Origin: Smittium culicis
Taxonomy: Eukaryota; Kickxellomycota; Harpellomycetes; Harpellales; Legeriomycetaceae
Assembly (NCBI GenBank): GCA_001970855.1
Contig: LSSN01000286.1
Location: forward strand, 10,016-28,882
Direction of reading: 5' to 3'
DNA: 18,867 nt
Shown here: positions 8,652-18,867 of the stretch, in pieces
How the letters are laid out: every line of letters begins with the position of its first letter
Numbering within the stretch: position 1 is the first letter of the stretch
Translations under genes and position numbers: made by a program
Notes under the pieces: generated by a model
Database searches by the model: none
What the model was told of the DNA's origin: nothing
Seen by the model: only the letters and a program-made list of their open reading frames with translations

Positions 8652-9597
8652 TCAGTCAAATAATCTTCTTAAAATCAGCATTCGATAAAATACAGCATCA
8701 GAAAATACTTGCTTTTTTCCAATGAATCTCACCAGATTATTCAATAAAAATCATCCTTTAGTTACTAATTTTACTGCATCCATCCGTAAGTCCCTGATCT
8801 TTTCTTTGGGTGCTGTTAGATTCGAATATTTTTTATAGAGAAAAAAGAGAAAATTGAAAGACTTAGAGATTCGAAAAATGAATCATAAAGTCTTATATAC
8901 TAATAAATAAAATATTGTGATCGGATAATTTAGATAAAGGAATATATAAAAACTAATCCAATAAAATCACAACAGGCACTTTTAAACTCATTTTTATTGT
9001 TTCTGTTATCATACCTATATACTTTTTTGTTTGAGATATGGCAAGGGAAGGCTTAGAATTATTGATTTTGAAGCCTAATTCTAATAACATCATTGATACT
9101 TATTCCGTTTCATCTTTAATATCAATTTTGTTTCTCTCAAAATCAAAATACCGTTGATGATTGCCGCTACTCTTATTTTCAAAGATCTTGGACAAGATAT
9201 TATGCGGCAGAGGATATTAATAAAGGCCAACATGATTAGCGATAATCCTAATGGGATAAATCTGAACTGAGATAATCTCCCATTGAATTGAAGCCTCAGA
9301 TATTTCTTGCAATTCTCGTGAATGAAAATATGCAGGAGCGCATACTCAAAATAAATTAAAATCATACAATCCTTTCCTCTTAACAATAGAAAAATTGACA
9401 TCATAGTGCCAATTTTGAAGATTACTTCCTTGTATGCTTAATTGAGTTTTCGTAAGTCCAAAACAGGTCGCAGATATCCCTTTTTCTACGTAATAGTGAA
9501 CAAATAGATGTTAAATCCCGGTCTTGAGTTGTTCATCTGTTCTATTGAATTATTTACTAAAAAATAGCTCAATATCTTTTTATTACCTCTGTTTCCT
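8652..9597 (-). pseudogene. DIRS reverse transcriptase domain relic
   Basis: Motifs appear in correct order on the minus strand. First comes an entry helix NNSIEQMNNSRPGF (about 9525-9560). RPVLDLRKLN (9470-9441) is followed by a TAA, where CAA (Gln) is likely ancestral. Then come HIFIHENCKKYLRLQFNGRL and FRFIPLGLSL (about 9350-9240), and IINGILIL at 9161-9138 where the family has YxDDILI. Both catalytic aspartates are lost there (D to N and D to G). Further on are ELGFKINNSKPSLA and MSLKVP, then after a 161-bp insert KEKIRDLR, FIGKKQVFSDAVF and LRRLF (8813-8660). Most of the domain is still close to collinear. The open piece 9404-9090 is only its best-preserved part, and the Met there is not a start. 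Confidence 0.85.
8814..8974. mobile_element. 161-bp LTR-like insertion in the DIRS RT domain
   Basis: The insert starts TGTTAGATTCG and ends AAAATCACAACA, again TGTT...AACA. The flanking pentamers are GGTGC (8809-8813) and GGCAC (8975-8979), which differ only by two transitions and so could be decayed 5-bp target duplications. On the minus strand the RT reads MSLKVP up to the insert and KEKIRDLR after it. Deleting the insert plus one pentamer joins them in frame as a typical SLxVPxEKI segment. The size and ends fit a short solo LTR; a TIR-type MITE is the alternative. Confidence 0.65.
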
Positions 9598-9776
9598 TTT
9601 TATTCATGTTCCTCTTGTGAAGATGATACGCTGTAAGTTGAGGATTTTAGGTGTTTATTAATTTTAGCTTGAATCAATACTGAATGATGTGGTTTATTCA
9701 CGCCTAATCGATAAGCTTTTCCCAGGTAAATCAAAATAGAGCTATGCGTTCTCCACGGGATTTGCGCCATCTATAG

Positions 9777-10470
9777 CTACTGGCTGCTTTGAGACTTTCC
9801 GTTTGAAGAAAATTTTTGTTTTCCCTTTCTTTGAGCCTGAGAGAAATACTTCGTAAAGCTTGGGATGTTATTTGCAGCTGGTTGGATTTGCGCCGTTGCA
9901 GAAGCGCCTCTAAAATCTATCTGCTGGCTCTGATGAAAGAACGTCTTTAAAGCTCCTTTCGTTCTTGTTGCTGTTTATCTTGAGGCGATTAGATATTCAA
10001 GTTTTTTGTCATCTATTAGTGGTTATGTTGAAGGTTCAGATAATCGAAGCGCCTTATATGATAGACCCATTGATTTGTGGAGATTATCCATTATTATCTG
10101 CTTTATTATACACTACATATCCGTAATAAGCGTTCTTGTGAAATTGATGAGCTCTATTTCTGCGTCGTTTTCAATTAGAGCTCTGCCTATTCTTAGTTAG
10201 CTATAATAATGCTGGTCCAAGGGTCTCGTGATTTGTGCTAGCGAGGACTGAATACCTACTATGGTAGATTAAAATCTCTTTTCTGCTGTTGCTACAGCTT
10301 CTTATTGTGGGTGAGATTGGTAGCTCATGGGAATCAACTTAGGGGAGCTTTAGATGGATTAATTACTCTCTTCATCTTTTATTGGGCTTCTAAAAAAAGT
10401 CTTCCTATATAGATGGGATGGTTCTAAGCAGCACAATGAATCATTATACTTATAAATGATGCTCAGATTC
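9777..10470 (-). pseudogene. DIRS Gag-like ORF relic
   Basis: One minus-strand frame can be followed for roughly 230 codons, from about 10470 to a stop at 9777-9779, broken by eight internal stops. Seven are TAA and one TAG, as expected if Gln codons CAA/CAG mutated by C to T. Readable stretches include LYRKTFFRSPIKDEES, EAVATAEKRF, GIQSSLAQITRPLDQHYYS, DNLHKSMGLSYKALRL and KTFFHQSQQIDFRG. The pattern of a helical region with 'RPLDQ' and 'DNLHKxMG', followed by a Gln/Ser/Lys-rich tail, agrees with my recollection of the first ORF of fungal DIRS-like elements; this is memory of the family, not an alignment. It would have formed the RNA-binding particle protein. Confidence 0.65.
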
Positions 10471-10640
10471 TTTAGTGTGGGTCGTCATAAGTTGAATCTT
10501 GTAACTCCATCGTTTGTTCTTGATGGGTGTTTTGATGTTATTTTTCCTATTAAAGAGTGTTGGAATTATCAGAAAGGTCCTAATAATGTTGATTATGTCG
10601 TCTTACATGATAATCAGTTTAGGAATTTAAAATTTTGAAA

Positions 10641-13194
10641 TTTTATATTTTATCAACTTTCAATGTGGTAGTAAACCTTTGTAAAGAAAAGATCACAAGA
10701 ATCTAAATATTCATTTTCAGCAATTATATGACAAAAAAAAATTTTTTTTTTTCTAAATTTGTAAATTCGGTTTATATTATTTAATAAAGATGGCAACACT
10801 AAATATATCTCTGAGAGATGATATAATTTGTAGCAGGCAATTTTAAGAATTAACATTTTCTCATTATTTAATTATTTTAAAAGCATAAATCTTAGCGTCT
10901 TAGTTATTAAAGCCTTCAAACTAAATAACTCAATAATTACTGCAATAAAATTAATTGTATACATAATAAGACCTATTTATGAAAAGTAAAAAAAAAAACG
11001 AAGAGAGATCCTGAAAGTACTAAAAAAATCATGGATTATTTTAGTAGTAAACATTATATAATAAATAAATTGTGAAAAAAACTTAACTAACTAGGTTATA
11101 TTAATAAATTTATTTTTAACTAATACATGTGCCCTAAGAGATAGCTTTTCATATCATCAATTAAATGCTTGATTTAGTTTTATAAAATAATCTAGTTAAT
11201 TGTTTTTTTATTTTAGTTTTTAAAATAATTTAATATTAAAGTTGATAAAAAAATTTAAAAGTATTTTTAGATGTAAATAATTTATTTTTCTTAAAAGAAT
11301 ATGATGTGATTATGATTCCTCTGGTTTCTTTCGACATTATATGGTATTTATAAATATTTGAGGTCCTAATATTTATTTATTTTAACATTACTTGGATTTT
11401 TACCATGTTATACCTTGATTTCGTTTAGTTTATTTTCAAAATGTGTTTTACATACCTTTGCTGAATATTGACTAATTTAAAGTCTCAATTTAGGATTTAG
11501 TTCAAATCTATATTAAGTCTTATTTATATATGTTTACTTAGGTACTATTATAAGCTTTTTGATAAAAAAACACTTATTTATAAACCAGATTTACATTTAT
11601 AGCTATATATTAAACATATTCTTTAAATTTATGAAACTGGTTTAGCTTTTTAAACTAAAAACAGATTCACAGAATCTATTATAAAATCTTTCTATTAAAC
11701 AAATAAAAAGAACTCAAATTACTCAATTTCGATATAAAAAAAAGCGCATAAAAATTTATACATTATAATAGAATAAAAAATTGAAGTATTGAGACTAATA
11801 AATAAGAATTTCAACTTAGAGCCCTTTAATTAAATGTAATAAATATTTAATCAAAAAAATAAAAAGTTATAAGAATCTACTATATTCAGCCTATGACTTA
11901 TTAGAAAAAAAAAATTCTAAAAATAGAATTAACATACAAGAATCAATAAGTGTAGAAAATATAAAAAATTTTAGTTAATATTCACAAATATTGCGAGTAG
12001 CATTAAAAATTTCAAGGAATATTTATGAAATATTTTTGTCCAAAATGCACATCTGGACTTATGGAAAATTCAAAATTTCTGGAATTGAAAAGATGAATAA
12101 TTATTTAACGTAAATATTTCAAAAGAGAGCTCTCATAGCTACTATAAAAATTTATAACATTTCTTTAGTAATTTATAGAAAACTGTAAAATAATACGGAA
12201 TAAAGACGTAGAATTAAATAGAAATCTCAGATAAACGATAAATTAATTATTTTTGTAGTAAACTCATTTAAAAAAAACGAGTAGTTTACATAAGATTTTA
12301 CTCATAAAGTCTTTTTAACCTCTGAAAATCTCAATTTAAATAAAAATTCAATAATTAGGCGTTCTAAACTAAAAATTAGAAAAATTATTTTTTTTAGTCT
12401 TAAGAAAAAAAAACAAATTTGCAGCCAAAGTGAGGGGAAATCAGAAAAGCTGGATACATTGACCCCATATTGTATTGGAATAAAATTCATCAAATTGATA
12501 CTAATACAATTTTATCGGTCACTTTTATTCAGGGTTCCAAAACACATTATAACTAGCTAAAAACAAAGAGTTTGAAATAAATATTAAATGATAAATCGCT
12601 TTAATTTGGCATTTGAAATCGTATAATGTAAATACAGTACATATTTACTTAGGCTGTAGAATAATTACCATTTATGGAATTGATTTTCAAACTATTTTAA
12701 CGATATATCGACAGCTGAAATTGGATTAATCATATAATTTAGTAAATATAATTTTTAAGTTGTAGAAAGACTACTAAAAAAGTTCACAAATATTGGTATT
12801 ATATCTGTTTTATACTTATATAGAATTTATTTTGGGCCAAATCTCAAGTCGTGCTAACAAATTCTATTCTACCTTTATGAAGAAATACCCCCTATATATA
12901 GCATATTTAAAAAATAAAAATATAAGAAACTCTCAAAATCCTTTAATGTTCTATTTATAAAGGTAGAAAATTTATTTTTAAGCAAAGGATGTTGTATCTT
13001 TCCCACTTTCTCTTTATTTATCCCATTTTAATATAACTAGTTCAAAATTATTATATGATTTAGTAAATTAAATCAATACTAATTTTATTAAAATAAAAGT
13101 AATGAATAAGTTGAAAGGAAAAAAATTATGCAGGAATATTAGAGATTATGAGACACTTATATTCAAATATATATATACATTTAAAGGTGATAAT
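10641..13194. other. AT-rich gene-free stretch
   Basis: Stops are dense in all frames and no RNA gene or strong repeat is visible. The part from about 11080 to 11580 is T-rich on the plus strand. If the Ty3 relic to the right were complete, its Gag and protease would lie here, but none could be read. The open frame at 12302-12493 on the minus strand is Phe/Leu-rich and looks accidental. Confidence 0.6.
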
Positions 13195-14330
13195 TAAAAA
13201 AATTTGATTTATTCAGAGTGTCCAGTCTGTTTAAAAATCACTATTAAAAATTGTAGATTAGCTCATTTAACTGATTAATTCTCAGATTAATTCTCAGAAA
13301 ATTCAATTTACTCAGTAATTTGTCTCTATCCAGGATATGATCAAATAAATTTAGCGAAACTAGCCGCGTAGAATTTCCATCGCGATTAATAAGGGTAACC
13401 AAACTACTCACCAGATAAACAGAGTTTGTGGATATTTTTCAAAATAAAATGTTACATTTGTAATTAATTTAATACTTGTTAAATTTAATACTTTTAAAGT
13501 CGATTGAGACATAAAAGAATCATTAAGTAAAGTCAAAAGTATTAAATGCTTTGGAATAAGAATTTTTTTGTGTGGAAATAAAATTATTTATATTGTATAC
13601 TACAAGAAATAAAAGAAGCGTTTCTAGCAATATCATATAAAAAATCAAAATTCAGATATCTATAAATCGAATTTTTAGGATTTATATTAATTATAAAAGA
13701 AGAGAGTCATTAAAAAAGAAATTTAATAAAGTATTATAGTGAAAGAGACCAAAAAGTATTGAATTTAGAGGACTTGCTGCACTAACGGGTTATTATAGAG
13801 TTTTTATTTAAAAATCACCTGTAATCGCGGAACCATTTTATATATTGATAGGAAATTTTTTTTTTTTTTGATTTATACTAATGGACTAGAAATATAATTT
13901 CTAAGTATAAATAATAAACCAAATAAAAATCTTATATTAAGAAATTATTTTATAGTAAATCAATAGTTTTTACAATAGACTTGAATCACATACGAATATG
14001 AATGTTTTTAGGTTGAAATTGGATACTTCTCGCTAATTTATAGATAATAAATTTAAATATTTCTTCTAGAAAATCTATACTTATTCAAATAAAACATCAA
14101 CTAATAGATATATTTTTAAATATTAAAAAATTGAATAGACAGCTTAATTAATTACATTTTACTTTAAAAAATAACGAAAAATTATTATAATATGATTATT
14201 AACTCATATTTTTCTGGATCAAAATATTATATGATGCATAACACGCTTTTTTTTTTTTCGTTATTAAACCAGATCATGTAAATCACGAGTATAACTACTG
14301 CGGATAATTTTAGTAGAACTAGCTGTGTTA
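13195..14330 (+). pseudogene. Ty3-type reverse transcriptase / RNase H relic
   Basis: Ty3/gypsy pol motifs can be read in order and at normal spacing. TIKNCRLAHLTD at about 13242 corresponds to TxKNRYPLPLIxE. IYSVICLYPGYDQINLAKLA (about 13304-13363) corresponds to the KxDLxSGYxQIxL segment. LQEIKEAFLAISYKKSKF then IEFLGFIL (13600-13677) matches the end of the palm domain, with one stop. KRPKSIEFRGLAALTGYYRV (about 13742-13801) matches the RT connection motif xPKSIxEFRxFLGLxGYYRRFI. TTADNFSR (about 14296-14319) matches the terminal VADALSR of RNase H, at the usual distance. The YLDD box could not be read. Stops and frameshifts throughout make this a dead copy, more heavily decayed than the DIRS element. 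Confidence 0.75.
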
Positions 14331-14788
14331 GTGATGGATGAATTTCTTTGGATAAATCGCAATCAGAAAAATACCAAGATGCGTATTTTAAGTTTAGATC
14401 AAGATGTAATTAAAGAAAAAATTAACAACATGTAAATAATTTTTTTAAAAATATTTAATCGTACTTGAAGATACCCAGATATATAGAAAAAATTTCAGGA
14501 ATCCAGTTCAAAACTACTTGCTTATAGAAAATTTTTTATTTTACTAATGAAAAAATTCTTTCACAAAATATTTAATAGAAATTTCCAAGAGGTTTATAAA
14601 ATACTGAAAAAAATACATTGCAAATTATTTGGATGAAATTTATAAATATTGTAAAAATATGAAAAATTCAAAGTAAGGTACTTTTTTTGGGATTTTGTAC
14701 GAAAAATTTATATAATTTGTAAAATAATATAATACATGTGAATTTCGGACAAAATTAAGAGATCAGTAACTTATATTGCTACGGATAT

Positions 14789-15081
14789 ATTAATAAATTA
14801 CCCATTATAGCATATTTAAGAATATTCAAACATGCATTAAAAGCAAAACAATAAGATTGTATACTAGATTATTGAGATTTTTTTTCTCGGATTTTATTAA
14901 CATAAATAACAGCAAAATTAATAAAAATAAAATAGTCTAATAATTTATAAAAATCCTCTGGCGGTCTACCGCCTGCGTACCCTATGGGGATTGTTTCAAG
15001 TCTAATAGATTATTGAGATGCATTAATAAATATCTATAGAACTAAATTTGAATAATGATACTTGTGCATTAAAAAGCAAAA
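14789..15081 (+). repeat. Imperfect direct repeat around the double-hairpin segment
   Basis: The 14-mer TAGATTATTGAGAT occurs at 14865-14878 and 15006-15019. Copies at 14789-14849 and 15022-15081 share their ends (ATTAATAAAT and GCATTAAAA(A)GCAAAA), but the middles agree poorly. This may be an old partial duplication of the integrase relic, which would explain its extra length. AT-rich composition lowers the weight of the match. Confidence 0.35.
14943..14998. mobile_element. 56-bp GC-rich double-hairpin segment with 9-bp flanking repeats
   Basis: Within very AT-rich DNA, GGCGG-TCTA-CCGCC (14960-14973) and CCC-TAT-GGG (14980-14988) form two hairpins, enclosed by AATC (14952-14955) pairing with GATT (14989-14992). 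The identical 9-mer AGTCTAATA flanks the segment at 14934-14942 and 14999-15007, like a target duplication. It may be a tiny mobile palindromic element or the remnant of a longer insertion. No family is recognised. Confidence 0.5.
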
Positions 15082-16050
15082 TAAAATAAATATTGCAGTG
15101 TCGAAGACTTTGTTTATATTATATTTTTAAATTACTATATTTTATTCTCTACTAATTATTAGGGTTAATAGAAATTAATACAACACAAATTTGTAAAAAA
15201 AAAAGAATATAAAAGAAGGCTTGCTTGCTTTAGTTTAACTTTATATTATAATAAATATTTAAAAGGTCAATAAAGTAAATAGAATTATAAAACATGAAAA
15301 CCGCTTTTAAAAGAAATTTTAAATGTAATTAAAGTTTAAGTTAGGTCACAATTACTTGTTCTGTATCAGCATCATATTCTTAAATAAATTTATTTCGAGA
15401 ATTGAGAGGCGTTGACTACCTTATCGTAAATAATATAAAAAAGCCAGTAATAATATTATCTAGATTCAGCTTGAAGTTTGGAGTTTAACATGATGTGTTA
15501 GCAAATAACACTGGACATCTCATTTTGAAATTTCTATATGAAAATATTTCAAGTAGTTATTGTTCTTTAAGGACTGTTAAAGGTGATAAGGGAGAAAAAA
15601 TATGTTCGAAGGTAAAAAATATTTACAAAAATATGGTATTTAAGTGATCTTAACTTCCTATTACCGTCATAATTCGAACTGAATGGTTTGTAGTGGTCAA
15701 AATTCCCATGTAGACTCCCGTTAAACATATTTTACAAAATCTGGACAAGATAGTGAGTCTTATCTAGATATATTACTTTGGATAGATACAAACACAATTA
15801 AGTGTACGGAATTTTACAATAAATATGAGCCGATATATTTAAATGAATTTTTAATTTAGGATTAAATTGAATACATAATGTATAAATCAATTTCTTATAA
15901 ATAATCTGTGACTACCAAAGAAGTTTTAAAAAATAGAATTAAAAATATACTTTGAAAACGTGGCAGATAAGTTAAGCACAGGAATCTCAAAATGGAAGCA
16001 GACAGGAAATAAAATATTGCTTCGAAATACTTTGAAGAATGGGTAATTAA

Positions 16051-18491
16051 AAATTTGAAGTTGGGGATTTATTCTTATAGATTGAATATTCAGTGATCAG
16101 TTTTTTGAAAATTAATTTATATAATAGTTGGAATGTTATGGACTAGATCGTTTAAAAATGAGTGCTTTACTTTTATTTTCTACCCATTAAATAAAAGCGT
16201 CTATAATTAATGATTCAGACCAAATATAAATTTAATATAATTTTAGGATAGAAAATATTAATTTTAACTAGATTTTCGTTTAAAGTATTTGTGGTATATA
16301 TTGTGAGATTCTATATCAGCCTATCAATTCTGAGGCATTCAGTATCTTTATGAATTATTTTTCCCTTTGATTTTTACTTAGATTTATTTTTTTGAGTTTT
16401 TTCTACTTTGAAATTCGTTTAAGTGCTTCTTTAATTTATTCTTCGGGCTTTTGCTTTGAAAAATATTTATTGTTTTTGGTGATTGTATAAATTATCATTT
16501 CGATTGTTAAAAAGAGTTAAATGTCTTTAAAAAATTGAAAATAAGTTAATTTGGGTTTGCATAAATTTAAATAATCTAATTATTTATCTATAATAAACGG
16601 GTTATATGGGCTATTACATGATTTTAAAAAGTCGAATTAAAGGATATTATAAAATAACTGAACTCAACGGAACTTTAAAAAAAGAATAAATTTGAAGGAT
16701 ATGGATTAAATAACTTTTTTATTGGAAGGGGAAATAGATTTAGCTGATGTGAAGATGTGTAGCAGCGCACAAACAGCACACATTAACGAGTTTTATGGCG
16801 AAAAATTCAATTAAAACTATAATGATTAATAGTAATTTTTCTTTTTACACATTAATTTTCTTGTTATCGCCAATAAAATCATTTTTAATACCGATTAAAC
16901 TATAGAAAAACGTTTCTACTATGAATATGAAATTTCTTATAAAAACAAAAGCAAAAAATTATTGATTGCAACTTTCAAAAGTAATTTAATATTAATACAG
17001 CGGCTAAAAAAAGCTATAAAATAATAAATAGTGGCATACAGAAAAAGATCCAATATCCTAATTTTTTTTTTGATTAAATATTTATATAATTACAATACAG
17101 TTAGAAATATAAAACTTTAATACAATGGAGGCAAGTTTCATGTGAAATAAAAACATTTGCAAGTACGTTTAATAAAAATAGAAAACAAATTGGAGAAATG
17201 AATCAAAGGAATTATTAATAAATTCGGGTTTTGGCTATAATGAGAAAGGTGTATCTATTATTTCTATGAATTAAAAAAAACATATAAAATTAACCTCTTT
17301 CTTTTAAAATTTAAATTATAATTTTATTAGAGTAAAAATTATTGAATTTAAAACTTGTAGTCAACATAAAATTTATATTTAAAGCTGTATTTTTTTAGCA
17401 CAGGTTATTTTATTAATAAATCCTTTTCCAGAATATTTAAAATTAAAATTCTTTCAAAAATTCGAATAATTGAAAAAATTCTTCATATAAATTATTTTTA
17501 TTAGGTTATATCAATTATACCCTAAAATTTTTTTTTCTGATTTTAATCACCTAAACTAAGAGCCTGATTTAAATAAACATAGTTTAATAAATACTGATTA
17601 CAGATGTAGAATCTATTATTACATAAGTGATTTTTCATATCATTCCGAGTATGATTCATCCAATTTAATCTTTGTTAAATACTTAATCAGTTTTAAACAG
17701 CGAAAACGAAAGAATTTTGACAGAAAATTCAATTAAATAAATTTTATACCGATATAATATCAAAGAAAAATAGGGTTATATAGTCATATCAAAAATATTA
17801 ATGTAGTAGAAATTTTCATTTATATTTAAATAAGGTATATTTGAATCTGAATTCAATGACAGGAAAAGAATAATAAAGACGAATAATATATAAATAGAAA
17901 ATTATTGATAAAACGAAGGAGAAAATAATTATAAAAAATTATTAATAAGACGAAGGAGAAAATAATTCAAAATTCTCATGAAAAAATAGATATAGAATAT
18001 TCATTGACACTAATTACTAAATTGGTTTAAATCAAAAATTTTTAGCTCAACTTTATACTCTTAAATTATGTTTATTACAGATTTGAAATTAAATCCAACA
18101 ATAAATATAAATAAACCGTGGGTTATCAATCATATAAATAAAAATGTTGTTTTAGCATAATTAACAGCTAATATTTAAAGAGGGTTTATTTAAAATATAA
18201 CAACCGAATGGAATCTATTACTAATATTTCCCCATTCTTATCATTAAAATATAGATTTTTTAAAATGATATTCTCAAATTTAAGCATAATAAATTATATA
18301 CCTTTTAAAACTTCAAAAAATATGAATTTTTTTATCAAGACAAACACTCAGTAACACCCTAATAGATTTCGATAAAATCAACCATAATCCGATTATCAGA
18401 TACAGCAAAAACTTATATGCCGAAATTTTTTTCACTTTTCCCTGATAAAAAAAACCTCGATGTTCGAATTCGAAAATTTACACGCGATAAA
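16051..18491. other. AT-rich gene-free stretch
   Basis: No intact reading frame or RNA gene is visible. A T-rich block covers about 16360-16500. Slightly less AT-rich DNA at about 16690-16800 gives the reading FYWKG and then RCVAAHKQ, reminiscent of an integrase zinc finger but too short to call. A 37-bp tandem duplication lies at 17901-17967. The rest shows nothing recognisable. Confidence 0.6.
17901..17967. repeat. Tandem duplication, 30-bp match at 37-bp period
   Basis: Copies at 17901-17930 and 17938-17967 share ACGAAGGAGAAAATAATT and differ only by G/A transitions at two positions in 30. This is a local duplication followed by transition-type decay. Confidence 0.8.

Positions 18492-18867
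<376 letters not shown>

Larger units (their letters stand above)
6165..10640 (-). mobile_element. Decayed DIRS-like tyrosine-recombinase retrotransposon
   Basis: This segment is visibly less AT-rich than both flanks. Read on the minus strand it carries in order a Gag-like frame (10470-9777), reverse transcriptase (9597-8652), RNase H and the following connector (8650-7580), and a tyrosine recombinase (7340-6310). That gene order and the FGPHDVELFA connector motif are characteristic of DIRS-type retrotransposons, which integrate with a tyrosine recombinase instead of a DDE integrase. Every domain has stops or frameshifts. Two later insertions, 7972-8445 and 8814-8974, interrupt it. No terminal inverted repeats or internal complementary region could be identified, so the borders are set by composition only and may be off by 100-200 bp. 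No methyltransferase domain was seen. Confidence 0.85.
14600..16050 (+). pseudogene. Ty3-type integrase relic (fragmentary)
   Basis: Downstream of the RNase H relic and on the same strand, pieces resemble a Ty3 integrase. DEIYKYCKN (about 14639-14665) resembles the zinc-finger segment. VTYIATDILINYP (about 14770-14808) resembles YIxVATDYxTKWP, with the first catalytic Asp kept. LANNTGHLILKFLYENIS (about 15500-15553) resembles xLxDNGTHFxxKF, with the second Asp now Asn. WIDTNTIKCTEFYNKYEPI (about 15779-15835) resembles the WAxRTTxKxSTGFSPxxLVYGxEPI block. A reading near 15970-16050 (STGISKWKQTG, TLKNG) could be the GPY module. About 0.5 kb more than expected lies between the two catalytic-Asp regions, so an insertion or a second fragment may be present. 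Each match alone is weak; the order and shared strand carry the case. Confidence 0.5.

Noticed and set aside
10006..10200. Plus-strand frame of 64 codons
   Set aside because: It is antisense to the readable Gag-like frame.
10456..10638. Plus-strand frame of 60 codons with fair base composition
   Set aside because: It lies antisense at the 5' side of the DIRS Gag-like frame and matches nothing I recognise; most likely a shadow.
6165..10690. Shared CAAAGGT near both edges of the DIRS relic as possible inverted termini
   Set aside because: Seven bases with no extension are expected by chance; real DIRS termini are longer.
12415..12495. Plus-strand reading SEGKSEKLDTLT, faintly like a Ty3 RNase H terminus (GKxxKxDALTR)
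   Set aside because: Only a few positions agree and no neighbouring motifs support it.
16690..16800. Reading FYWKG ... RCVAAHKQ, reminiscent of an integrase zinc finger
   Set aside because: The second Cys pair is not intact, stops intervene, and there is no further integrase sequence around it.

Overview
The window looks like a piece of a fungal nuclear chromosome. It holds one intact gene at the left and about 16 kb of very AT-rich, gene-free DNA built from decayed transposable elements. Three things suggest a fungus: a compact spliceosomal gene with a 70-nt GT-AG intron, several retrotransposon families typical of fungi, and damage that looks like C:G-to-T:A decay at CpA sites. DIRS-like tyrosine-recombinase retrotransposons are most often reported from early-diverging fungi, but the sequence does not fix the clade.

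Layout. 1-760: moderately GC-rich DNA with short simple tracts and no convincing gene. 769-2275, minus strand: a two-exon gene for a Cwc21/SRRM2-type splicing factor with a long RS tail. About 2276-5300: a sudden change to AT-rich DNA with a GC-rich hairpin, a perfect A/T hairpin and an (ATT)n tract. 5322-5655, plus: a LINE-type reverse transcriptase relic, split by a 100-bp TTAA-bounded MITE. About 6165-10640, minus: a nearly full-length DIRS-like retrotransposon relic in the order Gag, RT, RNase H, tyrosine recombinase. It is interrupted by a 474-bp solo LTR with perfect target duplications and by a 161-bp LTR-like insert. 13195-16050, plus: a heavily mutated Ty3-type pol relic (RT, RNase H, integrase), with a 56-bp GC-rich double-hairpin segment flanked by 9-bp direct repeats. 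18492-18867: a 376-bp (TATACA)n array that runs off the end.

Only the splicing-factor gene appears functional. The rest records layered insertion: LINE and DIRS elements first, then small elements inside them, then loss of reading frames through CAA/CAG-to-stop and TGG-to-stop changes. All relic assignments come from reading translated motifs by eye; no database search or alignment program was used.
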